From: Paenibacillus agilis
GTDB taxonomy: Bacteria; Bacillota; Bacilli; Paenibacillales; Paenibacillaceae
Direction of reading: 5' to 3'
DNA: 64,000 nucleotides
Assembly (NCBI RefSeq): GCF_007786455.1
Contig: NZ_VNJK01000003.1
Span: 310,001 to 374,000 of the forward strand
Shown here: piece after piece, positions 34,845 to 46,698 of the stretch
How the letters are laid out: each line of letters starts with the position of its first letter
Numbering within the stretch: the first letter of the stretch is position 1
Program-made: the position numbers and the translations under genes
Notes under the pieces: generated by a model
Told to the model about the DNA's origin: nothing
Databases searched by the model: none
What the model saw: the letters and a program-made list of their open reading frames with translations, nothing else

Positions 34845-35030
34845 TTTGCAATAGGTAGGAAAAGTCATTTTTGTGTCGAATTTATTTATGTAATGCCTTC
34901 ATGGTGAGGGATGTTATTCCAATTCGATGCCTTTCTCCGTGACTTGTACATCTATTCGCAGTGTCGTGCAGATAGCGGCAGAACATTAACTTATGTATGT
35001 CTGTTCAATATGTAAAGGAGTAATTTTGCT

Positions 35031-37757
35031 ATGCCGCGTTCTTTGCTACCTTTTAGCTCGTGGCGTGCGGGGCTCATTTGTGCGGTTCTCATCGTATTCG
35101 CAGCCCTTTTCACGCAGTATGGCATTCAATATGCATATGGCGCAGAGTTTATGATTTGCAGCGCCTTTTTACTTATTATCCTCGTTTTGTTCGGTACCCA
35201 ATGGGCGGCTGGCTCCGCATTAATTGTTAGTCTTGGCTTATATTTTTTGGGTTTTGGATCAGTTACCCTGCTGTTAATTGGCTTAGAGCTTATCTTGGTT
35301 GGATATCTATATGAGCGTAAGAGAGAATTGCTCTTGTTATGGAGCGGATTGTATTGGCTTTGTATAGGAGCTCCTTTTGCCGCCTTATTCTTTTATTTGT
35401 CAACGGATATACTCAGTGCGGAAGTACTGCTTCAATATTTCATGTTTGCTATGAATGGTTTGCTTAATGCTTTTCTCGCAGACATCATCGTTACCTACGT
35501 TCCATGGTCGCGCGTCATTCCGAAGACCCGCAAGAAGTCGGTTTATTTGAGCCAACTTTTAACCCATCTTTGCATCGCAGCTATATTTATTCCTTTTATG
35601 ATCAACATGGTACTAGACAGCAAACAAATGCGCAGCGAGATTGAAACGGATTCCTTCTATTTTCTAGATACACAGACGCGTCTCGTGTCGGATTGGCTGT
35701 ACGAGATGAATCTCAGCAAGCGCCAAAGTTTAGCCTTAAGCCACATGATTCAGGTGGGTAAGGTCGAACGAATGATTGAGGATTACTCTCATAACAGCTT
35801 ATTAAAAATATCTCTCTATGATAGTAATAATGAGCTCATTGCATCTACCGATGGACATTGGTTTAAGATGACAGATATGAGTGGAAATGAAGGGAAAATA
35901 GAGAAAGACTCTATATCCATTGATGGCTTTAATCTTAACCATAATGATATACAGCATTTTTTCAGATGGCTTCCATCTGCGCATGACTATGATTATGAGA
36001 CTCGTCGATGGAGCGATGGTCACTACGTAATGGAGAGACAATTGAAGGAGCATCCCATAAACAGAGTTGTGGTGCTGCTGCCCATCTCCCATTATTTAAA
36101 AGAAACGATTGAGCTCTATTTGCAAAAATATACAACGTTATTCATCTTATGCTCGCTTGCAGCAGGTATGTCCATACTAGCCAATCGCTATATCGTTCGC
36201 TCGCTTAGCAACCTTACAGCGATCACAACGGGGATGCCCAACAAACTTCTTACTCATAAAATTCCGTGGCCAGATAGTAACATTGGAGAAATTCGGTCGC
36301 TTGTGCATAACTTCCGGATGATGTCCGACCGCCTGGCAGAAATGATACGTGAGATGAATCGGATGAACGAGAAGCTGGTCGATCAGACAACGATGCTGGA
36401 AACTTCCGAGGAGAAGCTGCAACATTTGGCATATTATGACACACTGACGCAGCTCCCGAATCGACATTATTTTACGGTCAATCTTGAGAAAGCGCTAAAG
36501 GCTGCTGAGCAGAAATCTTCTTCGCTCGTGCTCATGTTTATCGATCTGGATCGATTTAAGCACATTAATGATTCGTTAGGTCACAACATAGGTGACTCGT
36601 TGCTAGTAAGGGTTGGACAACGATTAACCTGTTGTATGAGCAATATTGCAGGAGCGCATATTTGTGCACGTCTTGGAGGCGATGAATTTGTCGTCATCAT
36701 GGAGGACAGCTGCCGGCAAGACGCGACAGTTGTGGCGCACCAAATCTTAACCCAGTTCCGGGAAAGCTTTTTTGTATCTTCCTATGAGCTGTACATATCG
36801 GCATCGATTGGTATTGCTATGTATCCGGATGACGGAACGGAGTTTACTTCGCTGTTGAAGCACGCTGATACGGCTATGTATGCTGCTAAGGATCGGGGAG
36901 GGCAGACGTATATGTTCTATGATCAGCTTCATCCAGAGCAGCTGCCAGAAAGGCATATGCTGGAGAGTGATCTGCGCAAAGCACTGGATCGCGGCCAGCT
37001 GCATCTTAACTACCAGCCGATTGTTGATGTTGCGGGAGTTGTTACTGCTGCTGAAGTGCTTCTGCGCTGGAATCATCCAGAACGCGGATTTGTATCTCCA
37101 TCCAAGTTTATTCCCTTGGCAGAAGAATCGGGACTCATTATTCCGATTGGTGATTGGGTACTGCGTACTGCCTGTTTGCAGCATCTAGAATGGACAAGCA
37201 AGCAAGAGGTTCCACATTTTAAGCTGTCTGTTAATGTTTCGCTGCGTCAATTTCTGAACCATGATTTCCTGGCCAGTGTTGACCGCATTTTAGAACAAAC
37301 AGGCTTTGATCCTGAAAGCTTGATTCTTGAAATTACCGAAGGTTATGTTCACAAGCATGTGGAACAAGCGATATACGTATTAAATCAGTTGGACAAGCGC
37401 GGAATTCAGATAGCGGTAGATGATTTCGGGACTGGGTATTCTTCCTTAAGTCGTTTGAAAACACTGCCAATCCACATATTAAAAATCGATCGCTCCTTCG
37501 TTCGACATTTACAAAGTGACGACACAAACGTTTCGATCGTACAAGCCGTCATCCAGATGGGCCAAAGCATGAACCTTAAAGTTATGGCAGAAGGAGTAGA
37601 GACAGTGGAGGAGCTTATGCAGCTAAAAGCGCTTGGCTGTACGCAAATTCAAGGATACCTTATAACACCGCCGCTTCCAGCACAGGAGTTCGTCGCACAA
37701 TTTCATCAATTTGCGATGATGGAACATACATTGGGAGCTGCTCGACCTGGAGGTTGA
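35031..37757 (+). CDS. membrane GGDEF-EAL protein (c-di-GMP turnover)
   Basis: A 908-residue signalling enzyme. Five or six amino-terminal helices (residues 12-160) and another near 180-195 are followed by an extracellular stretch (about 200-355), a helix near 360-380, a HAMP-like linker and a coiled coil. GGDEF appears intact at about 549-553 (ARLGGDEF). The EAL domain has ExLxR as EVLLR (E about 674), NVSLRQF, DDFGTGYSS and KIDRSF, so both cyclase and phosphodiesterase activities are possible. No RxxD inhibitory site is seen before GGDEF. The solute-binding lipoprotein gene begins six bases downstream and may be its extracellular sensor. Confidence 0.92.
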   Translation: MPRSLLPFSSWRAGLICAVLIVFAALFTQYGIQYAYGAEFMICSAFLLIILVLFGTQWAAGSALIVSLGLYFLGFGSVTLLLIGLELILVGYLYERKRELLLLWSGLYWLCIGAPFAALFFYLSTDILSAEVLLQYFMFAMNGLLNAFLADIIVTYVPWSRVIPKTRKKSVYLSQLLTHLCIAAIFIPFMINMVLDSKQMRSEIETDSFYFLDTQTRLVSDWLYEMNLSKRQSLALSHMIQVGKVERMIEDYSHNSLLKISLYDSNNELIASTDGHWFKMTDMSGNEGKIEKDSISIDGFNLNHNDIQHFFRWLPSAHDYDYETRRWSDGHYVMERQLKEHPINRVVVLLPISHYLKETIELYLQKYTTLFILCSLAAGMSILANRYIVRSLSNLTAITTGMPNKLLTHKIPWPDSNIGEIRSLVHNFRMMSDRLAEMIREMNRMNEKLVDQTTMLETSEEKLQHLAYYDTLTQLPNRHYFTVNLEKALKAAEQKSSSLVLMFIDLDRFKHINDSLGHNIGDSLLVRVGQRLTCCMSNIAGAHICARLGGDEFVVIMEDSCRQDATVVAHQILTQFRESFFVSSYELYISASIGIAMYPDDGTEFTSLLKHADTAMYAAKDRGGQTYMFYDQLHPEQLPERHMLESDLRKALDRGQLHLNYQPIVDVAGVVTAAEVLLRWNHPERGFVSPSKFIPLAEESGLIIPIGDWVLRTACLQHLEWTSKQEVPHFKLSVNVSLRQFLNHDFLASVDRILEQTGFDPESLILEITEGYVHKHVEQAIYVLNQLDKRGIQIAVDDFGTGYSSLSRLKTLPIHILKIDRSFVRHLQSDDTNVSIVQAVIQMGQSMNLKVMAEGVETVEELMQLKALGCTQIQGYLITPPLPAQEFVAQFHQFAMMEHTLGAARPGG

Positions 37758-37763
37758 TCGGAC

Positions 37764-39089
37764 ATGGAACAAGTTCGATTATCATATAGATATGTGCTTA
37801 CTGCGTTGATCATATGTTTCTTTGTATTGCTGCTTTCTGGTTGTGCCCGTACAGAACAGGTATCAACTTGGCCGCGAGAACATAAAGCGCAGGGTAATGA
37901 ACCAATCCCACAAGAGATTACGATATGGGCATATAGTGAAAACTATACTGAGCTGGTTGAAAGTTTCGAAAAGAACAATCAAGGGGTAAACGTCCATATT
38001 AAGCGTGTTAATTATCATGATCATGTGAATTTGTATAGAGAAGCATTAGTCAGCGGTAACGCTCCAGACATTATGGAAGTCGATCATATGTTTCTCGGCG
38101 AATTTAGTGTAATTGACGGTTTGGTGGACTTAAAAGGCGGGGAATTTTTAGAGGATAGACTCAAAAATACGATGTCCATTCCGCTATTGAAAGCGGCACA
38201 CTCGCTTGATAATGAGCGACTATTTGCACTTCCGATCTCGACTTCACCTCTGTTGACGTATTATCGCAAAGACATCATGGAAAAGTACGGCTATCCATCT
38301 GAACCGGAAGAGCTTGCGAAGTATATGGAGAGCAAGGAGCGTTTGCTTGCTATGGCAATGAGGTTGAGGCAAGAAGGAATCTATATCATGCAGGATGTGT
38401 TCAATCCTTTAGATTGGGCGGAGTCAGCAAATCCTTTGTTCGACAATATGTATATGTTTAACCGTAATAACATTCACATCGCACGAGCCTTCGAGCTGTC
38501 ACAGCAATTAAAAGAAAGTGATCTAGCGCTTAACGTTCCTTTGCGTACGAAGGCAGGGCAAGAAGCGATTCGCTCAGGCCAACAGGCAATGGTGTATCTC
38601 GGGACATGGGGTGAGAGACGCCTGGAAAAAATAGCGCCGGATACGAAGGGGTTATGGCGGGCAACTAGATTGCCCTTGGGTACGTATGGATTTTCAGACG
38701 GTACGTATTTCATGATCCCTAAGATGTCGAACAATAAGAAGCTGGCTTGGGAATTCATGAAATATGCGTATGAAAATATGGACCAAGACGGAATAGTGGC
38801 TGCACATCTTCCCTCTCGACTTCAGCTATTGGAACAGAATAGCGCGAGTGCATTTCTAGGGGGGCAGCATGCTAATGAGCTGTATGTGAAGCTGACGAAT
38901 CATATCGTTGAATATCGGCCAAGTCCATTTGATGTAGATATGGAAGAGAAGTATCGAGCGAAGAGGCAGCAAGCAGTAGATAATGATGAAAAGCCTTATG
39001 AGGCGCTTTCATCTATTGAATATGCGATCAATGCAGAGGTAAGGCAATCGCGTAAAATATTACTGGATATGATGAGCGTAAGACGATAA
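37764..39089 (+). CDS. solute-binding lipoprotein, family 1, without permease genes
   Basis: A 441-residue extracellular substrate-binding protein. The signal peptide ends in lipobox LLSGC (Cys27), giving a lipid anchor. The mature protein has the family pattern ITIWAYSENYTELVESFEK, SGNAPDIMEV, ALPISTSPLLTYYRKDIMEKYG and FMKYAYEN typical of sugar-binding components. It begins six bases after the GGDEF-EAL gene, with GGAGG nine bases upstream. No ABC permease or ATPase genes are nearby. The tight pairing suggests it feeds ligand information into the membrane signalling protein. Confidence 0.88.
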   Translation: MEQVRLSYRYVLTALIICFFVLLLSGCARTEQVSTWPREHKAQGNEPIPQEITIWAYSENYTELVESFEKNNQGVNVHIKRVNYHDHVNLYREALVSGNAPDIMEVDHMFLGEFSVIDGLVDLKGGEFLEDRLKNTMSIPLLKAAHSLDNERLFALPISTSPLLTYYRKDIMEKYGYPSEPEELAKYMESKERLLAMAMRLRQEGIYIMQDVFNPLDWAESANPLFDNMYMFNRNNIHIARAFELSQQLKESDLALNVPLRTKAGQEAIRSGQQAMVYLGTWGERRLEKIAPDTKGLWRATRLPLGTYGFSDGTYFMIPKMSNNKKLAWEFMKYAYENMDQDGIVAAHLPSRLQLLEQNSASAFLGGQHANELYVKLTNHIVEYRPSPFDVDMEEKYRAKRQQAVDNDEKPYEALSSIEYAINAEVRQSRKILLDMMSVRR

Positions 39090-39102
39090 GTATTTTTATG
39101 AA

Positions 39103-39137
39103 AAAGAGCCATGCTTCGTAAGGGAAGCAGGCTCTTT
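39103..39137. terminator. bidirectional terminator
   Basis: AAAGAGCC plus TGCTTC pairs with GAAGCA plus GGCTCTTT around a short loop. It lies between the lipoprotein gene and the convergent MarR-like gene. Confidence 0.8.
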
Positions 39138-39141
39138 AGTT

Positions 39142-39618
39142 CTATTCATTTTTTGCATAGTGGATGAGCGCAAGGCGTTCTGCTTGTAAGCCTAACTTTT
39201 TCAGAAGGGCAATCGCTTGATCCTTCTCCTTCATCGTCAGTCCACTTAATGCTCTGCGAAGCATATGGGCTTGACGGGGCACAATCAGCTTCATACTTTG
39301 CCATCCACTTTCACTTAATTCGGCATAAATAACACGACGATCTTTTGTACAAGGATGACGTTTCACATATCCGTTGCGTTCGAGCTTATCAATGACATAC
39401 GTGATATTTCCGCTTTGGAGCAGCAGCTTAGAACCAATTTGCTGGATTGGCTGGGGTCCTTTGTAGTAAAGCATTTCCAGTACAGCAAAGTCAGTCGGGT
39501 TAAAGCCTTCCTGTTTACAGCCAGCAGCAGTGTGATCGGAGATACTCTTGAATGCTTTGGAGAAAACGCGAAATAGATGCAGTGACGCCTCGGTCTCTCT
39601 GTCCATGCGCTCATGCAT
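39142..39618 (-). CDS. MarR-family repressor, MhqR-like
   Basis: A 158-residue winged-helix regulator. The core NPTDFAVLEMLYYKGPQPIQQIGSKLL resembles MhqR of Bacillus, which represses quinone- and catechol-detoxification genes; DNA recognition and wing follow as ITYVIDKLERNGYVKRHPCTKDRR. One cysteine, C33, lies early and C99 (HPC) near the wing, possible thiol sensors. It is divergent from a zinc-type quinone oxidoreductase gene 170 bases away. AAGGTGGG stands about seven bases before the start. Confidence 0.88.
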   Translation of the reverse strand: MHERMDRETEASLHLFRVFSKAFKSISDHTAAGCKQEGFNPTDFAVLEMLYYKGPQPIQQIGSKLLLQSGNITYVIDKLERNGYVKRHPCTKDRRVIYAELSESGWQSMKLIVPRQAHMLRRALSGLTMKEKDQAIALLKKLGLQAERLALIHYAKNE

Positions 39619-39638
39619 AGGAATCCCACCTTACTTAT

Positions 39639-39656
39639 AGATGTACCTATTCATCT
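39639..39656. promoter_or_regulatory. candidate MarR operator
   Basis: AGATG (39639-39643) and CATCT (39652-39656) form a dyad with an eight-base centre just upstream of the MarR-like start and toward the oxidoreductase promoter. The arms are short, so this is tentative. Confidence 0.35.
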
Positions 39657-39787
39657 TAATGGGTTAATAGGATAAAGGACATGTCATTTATCACATAATG
39701 GAAAATGTTGAGTGCACAAAGATTCCTTGCACGTATTGTAATACAAGCTATGTATTTAATCGATGCAGCCTAGAGGAGGAAATAAAG

Positions 39788-40774
39788 ATGGAAGAACAGA
39801 TGATTGCGTGTTTGGTGAACGAAAATAAAGCTTTGTATTGGGGCAGCTGGCCCAAGCCGAACTGTGGCTCTGGAGAATTGCTAGTACGTGTCGAAGCTAC
39901 CGCTTTGAACCGGGCAGATCTGCTGCAAAAACGTGGTTTATATTCCCCGCCCAAAGGCGCATCTCTAATTATCGGCTTAGAGATGGCGGGTGTAATAGAA
40001 GAAGTGGGCGTAGGTGTGAATGGTTGGGAAGTAGGTGATCGAATATGTGCACTGCTGCCAGGGGGCGGTTATGCCCAATATGCTACGATCCCGGCGGAGT
40101 TAGCAGTGCGGATCTCTGATAAGCTTACGTTTGTTGAAGCTGCGGCTATCCCTGAAGTGTTTTTGACGGCGTATCTCAATATGTTCGATTTAGGCAGATT
40201 GAAGGCAGGCGAGCATGTTTTAATTCATGCTGCGGCAAGCGGTGTAGGGACTGCAGCCGTCCAGCTGGCGAAAGCGGCTGGTGCATTTGTTATTGCAACC
40301 GTTGGTACAGATGAAAAAGTGGATGCTGTTGAACGTCTCAATGCAGACGTCGTCATTAACTACCGGAACCAGTCGTTTGAAGATGCTGTTATGGAATATA
40401 CAAATGGCAAAGGTGTCGATATGATCATGGATCCTATCGGTGCTTCTTATTGGAAGTCTAATATGGAAGTGTTGGCCATGGACGGTCGTCTCATATTATT
40501 TGGCGTATTGGGCGGTTCTAAGGTGGAGAAGGTAGACTTGCTGCCGGCCATGCTGCGTCGCATTCATATTATTACGAGCACGCTGAGAGGTTTGCCCATT
40601 GAGCGTAAGGCAGCACTTACAGCGTCATTTGTCGATTGGGCTATGCCTTTAATTGAAAATGGTGAAATCGAGCCGATCATTGACTCCGTATGGGAAGCTG
40701 AAGAAATAAATGAAGCGCATGCGCGTATGGAACGTAATGAAAATATAGGGAAAATGGTGGTTCTTGTTCCCTAA
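39788..40774 (+). CDS. NAD(P)H:quinone oxidoreductase (MDR superfamily)
   Basis: A 328-residue zinc-independent medium-chain oxidoreductase of the QOR/PIG3 type. It has TALNRADLLQKRGLYSPP near residue 38, the nucleotide motif HAAASGVGTAAVQLAKAAGA (about 147-166, in parts) and a VINYRNQSFEDAV-type loop. These enzymes reduce quinones or enones using NADPH. ATG 39788 has AGAGGAGG upstream; an in-frame extension to 39698 adds an unlikely cysteine-rich leader. It is divergent from an MhqR-like regulator, which fits a role against electrophiles. Confidence 0.88.
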   Translation: MEEQMIACLVNENKALYWGSWPKPNCGSGELLVRVEATALNRADLLQKRGLYSPPKGASLIIGLEMAGVIEEVGVGVNGWEVGDRICALLPGGGYAQYATIPAELAVRISDKLTFVEAAAIPEVFLTAYLNMFDLGRLKAGEHVLIHAAASGVGTAAVQLAKAAGAFVIATVGTDEKVDAVERLNADVVINYRNQSFEDAVMEYTNGKGVDMIMDPIGASYWKSNMEVLAMDGRLILFGVLGGSKVEKVDLLPAMLRRIHIITSTLRGLPIERKAALTASFVDWAMPLIENGEIEPIIDSVWEAEEINEAHARMERNENIGKMVVLVP

Positions 40775-40798
40775 TTTAACTGTGGGAGGAAGAACGGC

Positions 40799-41497
40799 AT
40801 GACAGTGCTTCAAGTTGACTTGATAGAGGCTGGGTATGAAGCTGGCGATAGCAAAATATCCGAGATCAGATTTGATGTTCAGCCTGGTGAGTTAGTTGGA
40901 CTTATCGGTCCCAATGGTGCGGGGAAAAGTACGACGATCAAATCGATCTTGGGCATTATGCAGCACGTAAAGGGAAGCATTCAGATTGGGGATGGAGGCG
41001 GTTCTTACGCTTATGTCCCAGAGCAACCTGAATATTATGATACGATGACGCTGTGGGAGCACTTGGAATTGGCAGGTGCTTCTCGTGATCTAAGTGACGC
41101 AGAACTGAAAGAACGGGCTATGCCGATTATTGAGGAGTTCGGTATGAGTGATGTTATTCATCACTTGCCTGGCAGCTTCTCAAAAGGGATGAGGCAAAAA
41201 ATGATGCTTATTATTGCTTTTTTGCTTCGACCGCCTCTTTATATTGTAGATGAGCCATTCGTAGGCTTAGATCCTAGAGCAACGCGAATATGGCTGGATA
41301 AGTTGAAAAATGAACGAGAACGTGGAGCGGGTGTGTTAATGAGCACACATGTATTGGATACTGCTGAACGTATTTGTGATCGATTCGTACTTATTCAACA
41401 GGGGGCTGTCGTCGCGCATGGAACACTAGACGATATTCGTCACCGTGCGGCACTGCCAAATGGCAGCTTAATGGATTGTTTTGAGGTGCTGACATGA
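40799..41497 (+). CDS. ecsA: ABC transporter ATPase EcsA
   Basis: A 232-residue ATPase. Walker A is GPNGAGKST (36-44), the signature region is GSFSKGMRQKMML and Walker B is PLYIVDEPFVGLDP, with the H-loop in STHVL. The sequence and the paired EcsB-like gene match EcsA, which supports exoprotein secretion, intramembrane protease function and competence in Bacillus. The stop overlaps the EcsB-like start by four bases (ATGA). Confidence 0.88.
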   Translation: MTVLQVDLIEAGYEAGDSKISEIRFDVQPGELVGLIGPNGAGKSTTIKSILGIMQHVKGSIQIGDGGGSYAYVPEQPEYYDTMTLWEHLELAGASRDLSDAELKERAMPIIEEFGMSDVIHHLPGSFSKGMRQKMMLIIAFLLRPPLYIVDEPFVGLDPRATRIWLDKLKNERERGAGVLMSTHVLDTAERICDRFVLIQQGAVVAHGTLDDIRHRAALPNGSLMDCFEVLT

Positions 41498-42783
41498 AGA
41501 CAGCTAGAGCGTTAGCTATACGGCGATGGAAGGCCTTTTCGCGATATCAATGGGACTCCATCAAACTGGTTATTCCCGATTGGGTAGTCGCTCTTTATAT
41601 CGTAGTTCCTGCTTTAGTATTTGTAGCTGCAGTTTATTGGTCTTGGTGGAATGAGCCGCTTTCTGCACTAGCACTCCAACTGCCTGTGTTCGTATGGTTT
41701 ATTCCACTGCTAAGCCTTGTGTTTATGAGCAAGCTTCGTGTATGGGTAGAAGCAGCGGATAAGCTCTTTTTGATTCAAAGGCAAGATTGGATTCGGGCGC
41801 TCGTAAGCTTTGGCATGGTGGAGTTTATGGTCAGACAGTTAGGGATGATCGTCTTTTCCATTGTTCTTCTATTGCCTTGGCTGTTGCGAGGATACGCGAT
41901 ACCCACCTCGATAATCGTAACGATGGCTTTATGCACGTTATCATTGTCTTGGCTCCAGGCGCTATCAGAACATTGGCTGCGTGCGCATCTGTACGGATGG
42001 AGACATGTGTTAGGGAAAGTGGCGCAAGTTATTGTGCTCACACTGCTGTTTGGGTTGCTGATGTGGCTCGTACAGATCGATGCTTCGGGTTGGTTAGCTC
42101 TTGGCGGAATGATGGTTAGCTTGTTGAAATCTGTGCCACTTGTGCGCTGGCGCTTAAGAGAAAGAGCCAGCTTCGAGAAGGATGCAGCAGCAGAAGGTAA
42201 GCAGAAGGGAAACCTTGCACAGTTGCTATTGTCCCAATCTGTCGAGCAGACTGGTCGCAGAAATCGCAAGCGCGTTTGGGTATTCCGACAGTCTGGTTAT
42301 TGGAAGCGGCTGAAGCGCAATAGAAATGACAAGCTGGGTCCATTGGCAGTAAAGACATTATGGCGCAACAAAGCCTCATTATTCTTTTTTATTCAGCTTG
42401 TAGGTGTAGGTAGTACAGCTATTGTGGTGACCGGCTTAAAGGAACCTTTGATGTTAATTGGAGTTATTCCGTTTCTAGTCGTTATCGTTAGTGTTTGGCT
42501 GCATATGTACTGGAAAAACCTTGTCACAGGCGAGTACTGGTATTTATTTCAGTTCCGTAGTGAAGTGCTATGGAAGGCGGCTGAGCATTTTGTAACGGTA
42601 AATGCTGCGCTAGGAGGTTTAGTCTGGGGGATAGCGACAGGTATTGTTGTAGGTTCAGGCAGTCTGTTAATCGTTTGTATAGCGGCTGTCCTCGGTACTA
42701 TTGTATTGCCCTTTGCTGGGCGTGCTTTCCTGTCGCTGCGTGGGTGGAGCTTTGAGCGTCCTAAAGCTGAGATATCGGTATAA
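41494..42783 (+). CDS. ecsB: ABC transporter permease EcsB
   Basis: A 429-residue membrane protein with about ten helices and a long basic cytoplasmic loop (about residues 230-285). The amino end RALAIRRWKAFSRYQWDSIK and overall length match EcsB. It is the membrane partner of the preceding ATPase, with overlapping genes. Its transport substrate is unknown in the family. Confidence 0.87.
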   Translation: MKTARALAIRRWKAFSRYQWDSIKLVIPDWVVALYIVVPALVFVAAVYWSWWNEPLSALALQLPVFVWFIPLLSLVFMSKLRVWVEAADKLFLIQRQDWIRALVSFGMVEFMVRQLGMIVFSIVLLLPWLLRGYAIPTSIIVTMALCTLSLSWLQALSEHWLRAHLYGWRHVLGKVAQVIVLTLLFGLLMWLVQIDASGWLALGGMMVSLLKSVPLVRWRLRERASFEKDAAAEGKQKGNLAQLLLSQSVEQTGRRNRKRVWVFRQSGYWKRLKRNRNDKLGPLAVKTLWRNKASLFFFIQLVGVGSTAIVVTGLKEPLMLIGVIPFLVVIVSVWLHMYWKNLVTGEYWYLFQFRSEVLWKAAEHFVTVNAALGGLVWGIATGIVVGSGSLLIVCIAAVLGTIVLPFAGRAFLSLRGWSFERPKAEISV

Positions 42784-42839
42784 TCTTGCTACTGCTGGGA
42801 ATAGTAAGGGACGAAACTAGCAGACAGGAGGCATCTACG

Positions 42840-43244
42840 ATGCATCAGGCTGTAATACGATTCCGATTTGGGACTAGTAATGAGACGCAATTAGCACAAG
42901 ATACATTGTCAGAGCTGGGATATGATGCGGTGATAGAGCCTAGCGGTGATTGCCTTCATATTCACATTGAGCGCCAAGACTTGACCTCTGCGTTAGAAAT
43001 TGCTGAAGCGCATGGTGGCCAGTTAATTGAAGAAGCACCACTTACCGAGACGGCTGTGATGAACAGTGCTTATGGGATCGATTGTATTCCGATTCCAGCA
43101 CATATTGTGAATGAGGACTGGGTGGATCGTGAAAGTTATAGCACGATTGATCCGACGGGTGATGATTTATCGCATCGCGATGAAGAAGCGACAGGTTGGA
43201 ATGATGAGCATACGAATCAATTCCAAGGCGGTATTCACTTGTAG
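42840..43244 (+). CDS. unknown 134-residue protein after ecsAB
   Basis: A small acidic protein. The amino half (residues 1-70) has a beta-alpha-beta pattern, FRFGTSNETQLAQDTLSELGYDAVIEPSG and LHIHIERQDLTSALEIAEAHGG, like ferredoxin-fold or ACT-type domains. The C-terminal half is polar and disordered-looking. ATG 42840 has ACAGGAGG upstream, eight bases away. It starts 56 bases after ecsB in the same direction, so it may be part of that operon. B. subtilis ecsC is a different, larger protein. Confidence 0.65.
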   Translation: MHQAVIRFRFGTSNETQLAQDTLSELGYDAVIEPSGDCLHIHIERQDLTSALEIAEAHGGQLIEEAPLTETAVMNSAYGIDCIPIPAHIVNEDWVDRESYSTIDPTGDDLSHRDEEATGWNDEHTNQFQGGIHL

Positions 43245-43299
43245 CATGTAGTGGTGATGGTGATACGAATTAAGAATACCAGTAATTAACGCGATTAAG

Positions 43300-43371
43300 C
43301 TTCTCCTCGCCTTTGTTGCAGCTTACAGTAGATTAATTCTACATTAGTCTGTTAGGAGGAGAGGAGAAGAT
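43300..43371 (+). other. hairpin that could sequester a strong ribosome site
   Basis: CTTCTCCTC (43300-43308) is complementary to GAGGAGAAG (43361-43369), which is part of an AGGAGGAGAGGAGAAG purine block directly before ATG TTT ATT TGA, a three-codon frame. A smaller dyad GTAGATTAATTCTAC lies in the loop. It may be a vestigial leader, or the terminator region of the preceding operon; no T-run follows. Confidence 0.25.
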
Positions 43372-43386
43372 GTTTATTTGATTTAT

Positions 43387-44652
43387 TTATTGCTGATGCA
43401 ATTGTCCTGCATGCATTCCTGCCGTATATCCGGTAGCGAATGCCGCTGTAATATTATAACCACCAGTGTAACCGTGAATATCTAGAATTTCTCCACAAAA
43501 GAACAGTCCTGACTTTATGCGTGATTCCATCGATTTAGGATCAATTTCTTTTAGATTAACCCCACCGCCGGTTACAAATGCTTCTTCGATTGATTTGGTA
43601 CCGCTTATTTTAATCGGGAACGCTTTGACTAGCTGACAGAGCTTAAGCCAAGGCTGCTTAGGTATATTGTCATAGGTAACCGATTCATCCAATCCAGCCA
43701 TTTTACATAAGACAGGTAGCATGCGCTCTGGAAGAGCTTGCTTCAAAATATTTTTGATTGCCTTCTTCGGCTCCAAACGGCAAAGTTTCATCAGATAACT
43801 GGCAAGCTGCTCTTCTGAATCACTTGGCTTAAGGTCGATAGTAAGCAGCACGGTAGACAAGCCTGTGCGTTTCAGCTCTTTAACGACATATTGACTACAG
43901 CGCAATACGGCTGGGCCCGATAAGCCAAAGTGAGTAAATATCATATCGCCCTCATGTTGAACGAGTTTTTTATTGCGATCATTCCATACGGTCAATTCAA
44001 TATCACGAAGCGATAGGCCTTGTAGAGAGCCTTCTCGAATAAAGGAAGCATTCGAGGTGAGCGGGACTTCTGTCGGGAACAGTTCTGTTATCGTATGACC
44101 TGCTGCTTCTGCCCATGCATATCCATCCCCAGTAGAGCCTGTTTGAGGAACAGACTTTCCTCCACTTGCAATAATAACGGACTTTGTATGAATGTATGTC
44201 CCATCACGCAATTGAACACCGCTCACTCCTACCTCGTCATAGCTGACATGGTCAACAGGAGACATTGTACGAATGGTAACGCCAAGCTTACGTACTTCTC
44301 CTATTAAAGCATCGACAACTGTTTTAGCTTTGTCCGAGACGGGGAACATTCTTCCGTTGTCCTCTTCCTTAAGCTTAATACCGAGATTTTCGAAAAATGC
44401 GATAATAAGCTCGGGATTAAAATGATTCCATGCGCTGTATAGGAAGCGCCCGTTACCAGGCACATAGCGAATAAATTCCTCGCGCGATTTGTTATTTGTA
44501 ACGTTGCAGCGGCCCCCGCCACTTATGGCGAGTTTACGACCTAGCTTGTCTCCTTTATCAACAAGCACTACTTGAGCACCTTGTTCTGCTGCTGCGATAG
44601 ACGCCATTAGTCCAGAAGGTCCTCCACCGATTACTACTACATCTGCTTGCAT
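43387..44652 (-). CDS. FAD-dependent oxidoreductase (HI0933/BaiN family)
   Basis: A 421-residue flavoprotein. The amino end [30 protein letters not shown] is the FAD-binding Rossmann motif (shown in parts), followed by [17 protein letters not shown]. The C-terminal [24 protein letters not shown] motif is typical of the HI0933-like family. Family members reduce bile acids or act on other substrates, but the natural role here is unknown. ATG 44652 is chosen with AAGGAG six bases upstream. A longer frame to 44703 has a weaker site. Confidence 0.88.
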   Translation of the reverse strand: MQADVVVIGGGPSGLMASIAAAEQGAQVVLVDKGDKLGRKLAISGGGRCNVTNNKSREEFIRYVPGNGRFLYSAWNHFNPELIIAFFENLGIKLKEEDNGRMFPVSDKAKTVVDALIGEVRKLGVTIRTMSPVDHVSYDEVGVSGVQLRDGTYIHTKSVIIASGGKSVPQTGSTGDGYAWAEAAGHTITELFPTEVPLTSNASFIREGSLQGLSLRDIELTVWNDRNKKLVQHEGDMIFTHFGLSGPAVLRCSQYVVKELKRTGLSTVLLTIDLKPSDSEEQLASYLMKLCRLEPKKAIKNILKQALPERMLPVLCKMAGLDESVTYDNIPKQPWLKLCQLVKAFPIKISGTKSIEEAFVTGGGVNLKEIDPKSMESRIKSGLFFCGEILDIHGYTGGYNITAAFATGYTAGMHAGQLHQQ

Positions 44653-44879
44653 AGCCATCTCCTTATGCGTAAAACGATCCTTTTTCCCTATTGTACCCTT
44701 CATTTTGCTGATTGAACAAGTTAATGGTTGGTGTAGGTATTTGTTAAAGGTTGCAGTAAGTTGCCTTGTCTTGTTAAAAAATATCTAAAATTTCAACATT
44801 ATCGCTGTGCAACGACAGCATTTTATGTTTTAATCAGGGAAAAAATCAACGATAACTATTGGAGTTGATAACGATAACC

Positions 44880-46698
<1,819 letters not shown>

